A stretch of 11,854 nucleotides of DNA from the NCBI RefSeq assembly GCF_905203285.1, contig NZ_CAJKVK010000066.1:1-11854 (forward strand), in the 5' to 3' direction. This DNA is from an uncultured Succinatimonas sp. (GTDB lineage Bacteria; Pseudomonadota; Gammaproteobacteria; Enterobacterales; Succinivibrionaceae). A model generated the notes under the pieces. That model was not told the origin of the DNA. It worked only from the letters and a program-made list of their open reading frames with translations, and made no database searches. Each line of letters begins with the position of its first letter. The stretch's first letter is position 1. Below, in pieces: positions 7,609 to 11,854 of the stretch. The translations under genes and the position numbers were made by a program.

Positions 7609-9303
7609 ATGTGTTCTATTTTCGGAATTTTAGACATTAAAGAGCATCCTGAATCTTTGCGTCGTACCGCTCTTGAAATGTCACGCCGTCAACTTCACCG
7701 CGGTCCCGATTGGGAAGGAATTTACCAAGGTGAAAAAGCTATTATCGTCCATGAAAGATTATCTATCGTTGATCCTTCAAACGGTGCACAGCCTTTATAT
7801 AATGATAATCGCACTCATGTTTTAGCCGCCAACGGTGAAATTTATAATCACAAACAATTAAAAAGTGAACTTACCATTCCGTACAATTTTAAGACCGGTT
7901 CTGACTGCGAAGTAATTTTAGCTTTATACGAAGAATTCAAACAAACCGGAAAGCCGTTCCTTGATCGTCTTGTAGGTGATTTTGCTTTCCTTATTTATGA
8001 TGCAGAAGACAATACTTATTTTGTCGCCCGTGATCACATGGGTATCGTACCTGTCTATGTAGGTTCCGATAATGAAGGACGTTTTTACGTTGCTTCTGAA
8101 ATGAAAGCCTTGACTCCGGTTTGCGATACCGTAAAAGAATTCCCTCCCGGATCCTACATGTATTCAAAAGAAGATCGCGAATTCCATCGTTATTACAAAC
8201 GTGACTGGATGGAATACGACAATGTTAAAGACAATAAAACTTCAGTTGAAGATTTGAAAAATGCTTTAATGGACAGCGTCAAGCGTCAGCTGATGTGTGA
8301 CGTTCCATACGGTGTTCTTTTATCAGGTGGCCTTGATTCATCTGTAATTTCTGCAATTGCAAAACACTTTGCAGAAAGACGAGTTGAAGATGACGGCAAG
8401 ACAGAAGCTTGGTTCCCGCGCCTGCATTCTTTTGCCATCGGTCTTGAAGGTGCACCAGATCTTAAAAAAGCACGCGTTGTTGCTGATTATCTTGGTACTG
8501 TTCACCATGAGATTCATTACACTATTGAAGAAGGCATAGACGCGCTGCGTGACGTTATCTACCATATTGAAACATATGATGTCACCACTATTCGTGCCTC
8601 AACTCCTATGTACCTCATGGCTCGCTACATTAAAGCCATGGGTATCAAAATGGTATTATCAGGTGAAGGATCTGATGAAATTTTCGGCGGATATCTCTAT
8701 TTCCATAAAGCTCCTAATGCTAAGGAATTCCATGAAGAGCTCGTCCGTAAATTATCCCAGCTTCACTTATATGACTGCTTACGTGCCAATAAGTCATTAA
8801 TGGCTTGGGGTGTCGAAGGTCGCGTTCCTTTCCTTGACAAAAAATTCCTGGATGTTGCCATGCACGTAAACCCTCAGGATAAAATGTGTCCGGGCAAAAC
8901 TATCGAAAAGAAAGTTCTGCGTGAGGCATTTGAAGGCATGCTTCCTTCAGAAGTTTTATGGAGACAAAAAGAACAGTTCTCCGACGGTGTCGGTTATTCT
9001 TGGATTGATGCTTTACGTGATTATGCAGAGAAACAAGTTTCCGATCGTAAATTTGCCGAACGAGCCGATCGCTTCCCGGTTAACACTCCTGTCACCAAAG
9101 AAGCATATCTCTATCGTGAAATCTTTGAAGAGCTGTTTAAGCTGCCTTCAGCAGTTAAGACGGTTCCTTACGGAAAATCCGTTGCTTGCTCAACTGAGAC
9201 TGCAATTGCTTGGGACGAAAAGTTCAAAAACATGGCAGACCCTTCAGGACGCGCCGTAACGGATATTCATGATAATGCTTATGAAATGGGACATAAGCTT
9301 TAA
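7609..9303 (+). CDS. asnB: Asparagine synthase B (glutamine-hydrolysing)
   Basis: AsnB makes asparagine from aspartate, ATP and glutamine in the cytoplasm. The start is ATG 7609, not the in-frame TTG at 7591: the protein then begins MCSIFGIL, placing the catalytic nucleophile Cys at position 2 as the class II (Ntn) glutaminase domain requires after Met removal. Glutamine-pocket residues are in place: R50 (HERLSIVDP), N75-G76-E77 (AANGEIYN) and D99 (TGSDCEV). The synthetase domain has the PP-loop SGGLDSS (239-245) and SGEGSDEIFGGY (351-362). The length of 564 residues fits the E. coli-type enzyme (554), and nothing is missing. Codons are biased to CGT and GGT, suggesting strong expression. The gene appears monocistronic, with its own promoter and a strong terminator at 9322. 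Confidence 0.96.
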   Translation: MCSIFGILDIKEHPESLRRTALEMSRRQLHRGPDWEGIYQGEKAIIVHERLSIVDPSNGAQPLYNDNRTHVLAANGEIYNHKQLKSELTIPYNFKTGSDCEVILALYEEFKQTGKPFLDRLVGDFAFLIYDAEDNTYFVARDHMGIVPVYVGSDNEGRFYVASEMKALTPVCDTVKEFPPGSYMYSKEDREFHRYYKRDWMEYDNVKDNKTSVEDLKNALMDSVKRQLMCDVPYGVLLSGGLDSSVISAIAKHFAERRVEDDGKTEAWFPRLHSFAIGLEGAPDLKKARVVADYLGTVHHEIHYTIEEGIDALRDVIYHIETYDVTTIRASTPMYLMARYIKAMGIKMVLSGEGSDEIFGGYLYFHKAPNAKEFHEELVRKLSQLHLYDCLRANKSLMAWGVEGRVPFLDKKFLDVAMHVNPQDKMCPGKTIEKKVLREAFEGMLPSEVLWRQKEQFSDGVGYSWIDALRDYAEKQVSDRKFAERADRFPVNTPVTKEAYLYREIFEELFKLPSAVKTVPYGKSVACSTETAIAWDEKFKNMADPSGRAVTDIHDNAYEMGHKL

Positions 9304-9321
9304 TCCTTTTAATATTGGCAA

Positions 9322-9353
9322 TAAGGCTGCCTTACGGCAGCCTTAAATTTATT
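9322..9353 (+). terminator. Intrinsic terminator of asnB
   Basis: TAAGGCTGCC (9322-9331) and GGCAGCCTTA (9336-9345) form a perfect 10-bp stem with a TTAC tetraloop, followed by AATTTATT. It begins 18 bases after the asnB stop codon. The T-tract is interrupted, so some read-through into the next gene, 17 bases beyond, is possible. Confidence 0.8.
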
Positions 9354-9369
9354 AGCGACATTTGATCTC

Positions 9370-10296
9370 ATGGCTTTAACTGGTCTTACAAGAACTCCTT
9401 ATTATCCGGTTTTATCCGCCCTATTGCCGCAAGACAATAATAGTGTTTTATTGTTATCAGCATTACTTTATTGGTGTTCTCGTTTCCGTAACAGTGCCTT
9501 TAATGAAAGAACCCATATAGGACAATTTGCCGTTCATTTAAATCTTTCCATTGAACAAATCAGAAAATCACTTCATGAGATAAAAAAATTAGAAATCCTC
9601 AATGAAAAACGTGAGTTAATTGAAACACAAAAAGATCCTAAAGACGGGAATCAAAATCCATCAAATAAAATAAAAGAAAACATTCTGCTTAGCATCAACT
9701 ACAAAAAACTATCTGAACTGCTAAAAGAGCACAATATAAATTTAAGTCCTAAAGTATTAAAGCACAGTGCAGATGACAGCTTTGACTTTTTTGCAACAAT
9801 AGGTGACTACGCCCTTCCTCTTGAACAAAAATTAATCGGCTGTGCCAAAGATAAAATCTTTACCGATGTTGCGTATGCTCTTTCAAAGCTTTTAGTTTAC
9901 ATAGCAAATTTTGAAGAGGATTTTGCTTTTAAGGCCCTAGCTCCCGGATGGAGAATGTTAATTCAACCTCCTGCAACCTATAAAGATATAGCTTCACGCT
10001 GGCTAAGCGAAGATGACAGAGCGATTGATATTGAATTTAGCGATGGAACATTTTTCCTGCCGGACGGAGATAAATATGGAGCTCAAGAACATATATGCTT
10101 ACAAAGAGGCAAGAAAGAAGAGCCTAAAATTCTTGCCTCAGCTTTCCTTTTAACAGCTCAAGCGGCATCGAAAAATCAGCTGCGTTTTATCTCTGATCTT
10201 GATCCAAAAAACATAGAAAAAGCCATCAGTCTTGTACACAAAGCATTAAATGTAAAAGTTGAACTTTTAGATCTTTATTACAAAGAGTTTATTTAG
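9370..10296 (+). CDS. Uncharacterised protein with winged-helix-like N-terminus
   Basis: I do not recognise this 308-residue soluble protein as a named family. Residues about 12-80 have a pattern common in winged-helix N-termini of phage and plasmid replication proteins: a helix with VLLLSALLYW (26-35), then HIGQFAVHLNLSIEQIRKSL (49-68) as a possible helix-turn-helix, then IKKLEILNEKRELI as the wing strands. A charged linker (85-103) separates this from a C-terminal part (about 105-308) with no motif I can name. No signal peptide or membrane helix is evident. The ATG at 9370 is the only possible start, since the frame closes at a TAA 48 bases upstream with no other start codon between. No ribosome binding site is visible, which is unusual in this window. 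It lies between the asnB terminator and djlA. A DNA-binding or regulatory role is only a guess. Confidence 0.75.
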   Translation: MALTGLTRTPYYPVLSALLPQDNNSVLLLSALLYWCSRFRNSAFNERTHIGQFAVHLNLSIEQIRKSLHEIKKLEILNEKRELIETQKDPKDGNQNPSNKIKENILLSINYKKLSELLKEHNINLSPKVLKHSADDSFDFFATIGDYALPLEQKLIGCAKDKIFTDVAYALSKLLVYIANFEEDFAFKALAPGWRMLIQPPATYKDIASRWLSEDDRAIDIEFSDGTFFLPDGDKYGAQEHICLQRGKKEEPKILASAFLLTAQAASKNQLRFISDLDPKNIEKAISLVHKALNVKVELLDLYYKEFI

Positions 10297-10327
10297 ATAG
10301 ATGCCTGATTAAATATTGACTTTCACC

Positions 10328-10355
10328 GTTATCTAAGGAAAGACTTAAAGATAAC
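10328..10355. repeat. Hairpin in the djlA leader
   Basis: GTTATC and TAAG (10328-10337) pair with CTTA (10344-10347) and GATAAC (10350-10355), with a 2-base bulge on the right arm and a 6-base loop. It ends 8 bases before the djlA ribosome binding site AAAGGA. No T-tract follows, so it is more likely an operator or mRNA structure than a terminator. A -35-like TTGACT at 10316-10321 precedes it but lacks a convincing -10. Confidence 0.4.
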
Positions 10356-10376
10356 AACCTTGTAAAGGATTTATGA

Positions 10377-11318
10377 ATGGGACGTTTTCTAAGATTTTTC
10401 TTAGTGCTTAACATGTGGTTAGGCTTTAACTACGGCATTATTGTCAATCTCTACAGAGCACTGCCGACATTTGATCGTCCTTTATTTATTTTTATCTACG
10501 TCATGTTGGTGGTAATTCCGCCTTGTCTTTTTTATACCTACCTTACTTTTATTTTTGAGAAAAATTATGTCCATTCTTATGAATTAAAAAAGTTCATTAA
10601 AAAGAAACTGCATTTAAATCATAATCTTCTTGAAACTCTAATGATAAGTGCCGGACTTGTCTTTCGTGACGGAGGATACCTTTCCCAGGAGTTTACATTA
10701 AGACTTAATCTTCTAAAAAAACAGATAAATTTAAGTTCCGAACAAGAAATTATTTTTAACAAAGCTTTTCAGGAAGGACAAAATGTTAATTTTCCCATTA
10801 AAGCCTTTATACGGTATTTAAGTGTAATACGAAAAATTTACGGACCACATCTGTGCTCCTGGCTATTTATAGCCCTTTTAAAATTACTTGAAGATACGAA
10901 TAACAGGCATATCTACCCGCAGAATTTACTTAAAACATTAGAAAGATTACGTTCAGGGCTTAAATTAAAACAAGACGTATACTACCGTCTTGAAAATAAC
11001 TTTTTACTATTTGACAGCGAGCAAAAATCCAATTTCACAAACAACTCAAAGTACACTTATTTTTATTCATTTTCAGAACTGGATGAAGTAGAACAAAAGC
11101 TCAAAAATGCCTACCAAACTTTAGAACTGCCAAACAATTCTTCAGCAGAAGACGTTCATCGGCAATATCGTAAACTCATATTTAAATATCACCCCGATCG
11201 TTTATCAGAACATCAACGGCAAAATCCTGCAATGATAAAAGAAGCAAAAGAGAAAATCGAAGCAATTTATTCTGCTTATCATCTAATTTGCGAACACCAA
11301 AACAAAAAAATCGGCTGA
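10377..11318 (+). CDS. djlA: DjlA-like membrane-anchored J-domain co-chaperone
   Basis: DjlA is an inner-membrane DnaJ-type partner that stimulates DnaK ATPase at the membrane. The 313-residue protein has three parts. The N-terminus is hydrophobic with two likely membrane helices (about 5-25 and 36-58). A central TerB-like helical domain follows (about 82-190; RDGGYLSQEF corresponds to the first acidic site, and AFQEGQNVNFPI matches the AFRxGK-xPL stretch of DjlA). The J-domain is C-terminal (about 244-305), with YRKLIFKYHPDRL carrying the essential HPD at 272-274 and the final helix KEKIEAIYSAYHLI. E. coli DjlA has one membrane segment; a second here would form a hairpin, keeping the J-domain cytoplasmic if the N-terminus is inside. 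The second acidic loop of TerB looks degenerate (LEDTNNRHIYP). AAAGGA (10364-10369) is 7 bases before the ATG. It may be co-transcribed with the preceding gene, 80 bases upstream. Confidence 0.85.
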   Translation: MGRFLRFFLVLNMWLGFNYGIIVNLYRALPTFDRPLFIFIYVMLVVIPPCLFYTYLTFIFEKNYVHSYELKKFIKKKLHLNHNLLETLMISAGLVFRDGGYLSQEFTLRLNLLKKQINLSSEQEIIFNKAFQEGQNVNFPIKAFIRYLSVIRKIYGPHLCSWLFIALLKLLEDTNNRHIYPQNLLKTLERLRSGLKLKQDVYYRLENNFLLFDSEQKSNFTNNSKYTYFYSFSELDEVEQKLKNAYQTLELPNNSSAEDVHRQYRKLIFKYHPDRLSEHQRQNPAMIKEAKEKIEAIYSAYHLICEHQNKKIG

Positions 11319-11335
11319 GTTTTTCTCAACCGATT
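11309..11335. terminator. Bidirectional terminator between djlA and hsp20
   Basis: AATCGGCTGAG (11309-11319) pairs with CTCAACCGATT (11325-11335) over 11 positions with one mismatch and a five-T loop. On the minus strand the stem is followed by TTTTTTGTTTT, a strong T-tract, so it is best suited to ending hsp20. The djlA stop codon (11316-11318) lies inside the left arm. Confidence 0.8.
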
Positions 11336-11347
11336 AAATTTAAGATT

Positions 11348-11389
11348 TCAGATTCGCTCTGAGGCTATTATTTTTATTTATTCTTTTTT
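11348..11389 (+). terminator. Weak second hairpin with T-rich tail after djlA
   Basis: TCAGA (11348-11352) and TCTGA (11358-11362) form a 5-bp stem around TTCGC, extendable by G-U pairs. A T-rich stretch follows after four to five bases (about 11367-11389). It could help end djlA transcription, for which the first hairpin has a poor plus-strand T-tract. Confidence 0.35.
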
Positions 11390-11768
11390 ACTTAACTTCA
11401 ATATTACCAACAGTCTTACGTTCAATCTTCTTAAGTTCAACTTTCAAAGTACCGTTTTCAAAAGATGCGTCAATTCCATTAGGATCAACATCATCAATTC
11501 CTATAGAACGGTTGAAAGTTCCAGATGATCTTTCACGGATCAAAAATCCGGTCTCCTCATCTTTTATGTTCTGATGAGTATGATGCTCTGCTTTTATCGA
11601 CAGAATGCCGTTATCATAACGTAACTCAATATCCTGCTTTTTAACGCCCGGCATATCTGCGTGCAATTCATACTTATCACCGCAATCTTTCAAATCAATT
11701 TTAAAATCATCCTGCATTGCAGAAAGCGGACGAAACATTTCATCAAAATCACTCAAAGGACGACTCAT
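11388..11768 (-). CDS. Small heat shock protein (Hsp20 / alpha-crystallin family)
   Basis: This ATP-independent holdase binds unfolding proteins in the cytoplasm and passes them to DnaK and other chaperones. From ATG 11768 it has 126 residues. The alpha-crystallin domain spans about 20-115: YELHADMPGVKKQDIEL (33-49), the NGILSIKAEH strand, FNRSIGID (86-93) and the hallmark A-x-x-x-n-G-x-L pattern ASFENGTLKVELKK (101-114). The tail lacks a clear IxI motif but has IEVK at the end. The N-terminal arm is short, and the frame stays open upstream to the window edge, reading ...APATIWDL before the Met, without ATG, GTG or TTG. The true start may therefore lie beyond the edge. Only a weak GGGA precedes the ATG. 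It converges on djlA. Confidence 0.85.
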   Translation of the reverse strand: MSRPLSDFDEMFRPLSAMQDDFKIDLKDCGDKYELHADMPGVKKQDIELRYDNGILSIKAEHHTHQNIKDEETGFLIRERSSGTFNRSIGIDDVDPNGIDASFENGTLKVELKKIERKTVGNIEVK

Positions 11769-11854
11769 TAAATCCCAAATAGTAGCAGGTGCATTTCTAA
11801 CAATGGCTATTTCGGGACTGGCGTTGACTTTCCCCTTGATGAACCTTGCAGCGG

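Noticed and set aside
8338..9259. Several 60-112 codon ORFs inside asnB on both strands
   Set aside because: They are out of frame with an intact, motif-complete asnB and show no recognisable domain or ribosome binding site; they are shadows.
9315..9348. Promoter for the 9370 gene: TTGGCA (9315-9320) with TTAAAT (9343-9348)
   Set aside because: The -35 is good, but the spacing is 22 bases and the spacer is the asnB terminator stem, so this is not a credible sigma-70 promoter.
11803..11854. Plus-strand ORF start at the right edge (MAISGLALTFPLMNLAA, hydrophobic)
   Set aside because: It is only 17 codons and lies opposite the open hsp20 frame. An SD-like AGGTG is 11 bases away, which is too far. 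Antisense of a polar coding stretch easily looks hydrophobic; more sequence would decide.
1..11854. Search for a defence, toxin-antitoxin, CRISPR or mobile system
   Set aside because: No repeat array, transposase, integrase, nuclease-immunity pair or toxin-antitoxin pair was seen; the genes are mostly known housekeeping families in ordinary order and spacing.

Overview
The window looks like a chromosomal stretch of an AT-rich gammaproteobacterium. The evidence is that YebE (DUF533), HrpA with its long C-terminal extension, NhaP2/CvrA-type antiporter, AsnB and DjlA are all present in their gammaproteobacterial forms and at close to full length. Intergenic DNA is very AT-rich. A host-associated anaerobic lineage such as Succinivibrionaceae would fit, but that is inference from gene content and base composition only.

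Layout. Bases 1-468 (+) hold the 3' part of a zinc-ribbon/CFI-box protein that runs in from outside the window. Bases 469-761 hold a 53-codon ORF that resembles the N-terminus of a DegV protein (possible remnant), several inverted repeats and a near-perfect palindrome just ahead of yebE. yebE (762-1499, +) converges on hrpA; the two share a hairpin terminator at about 1565-1590. hrpA (1589-5572, -) lies downstream of an nhaP2-like K+/H+ antiporter gene (5565-7313, -), and the two overlap by 8 bases, so they form one translationally coupled unit. A 295-base divergent spacer (7314-7608) separates it from asnB (7609-9303, +), which has a plausible sigma-70 promoter, a clear ribosome binding site and a strong terminator. 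Next come an unrecognised gene with a winged-helix-like N-terminus (9370-10296, +) and a djlA-like membrane J-domain gene (10377-11318, +). The latter converges on a small heat shock protein gene (hsp20, 11388-11768, -) whose reading frame remains open to the right edge.

How the genes relate. There is no single pathway. The themes are envelope and proteostasis (YebE, DjlA, Hsp20), RNA handling (HrpA), potassium/pH homeostasis (NhaP2) and asparagine synthesis (AsnB). Two proteins carry TerB-type domains (YebE and DjlA), and the DnaK co-chaperone DjlA faces the holdase Hsp20.

I saw no transposase, integrase, CRISPR array, rRNA or tRNA gene. I did not find a convincing new multi-gene system. 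The points most worth a second look are the possible DegV remnant, the CFI-box protein, the unknown wHTH-like gene at 9370, the palindrome before yebE and the uncertain start of hsp20. Several start codons that a longest-ORF rule would choose (hrpA, asnB) are too far upstream, and corrected starts are given.
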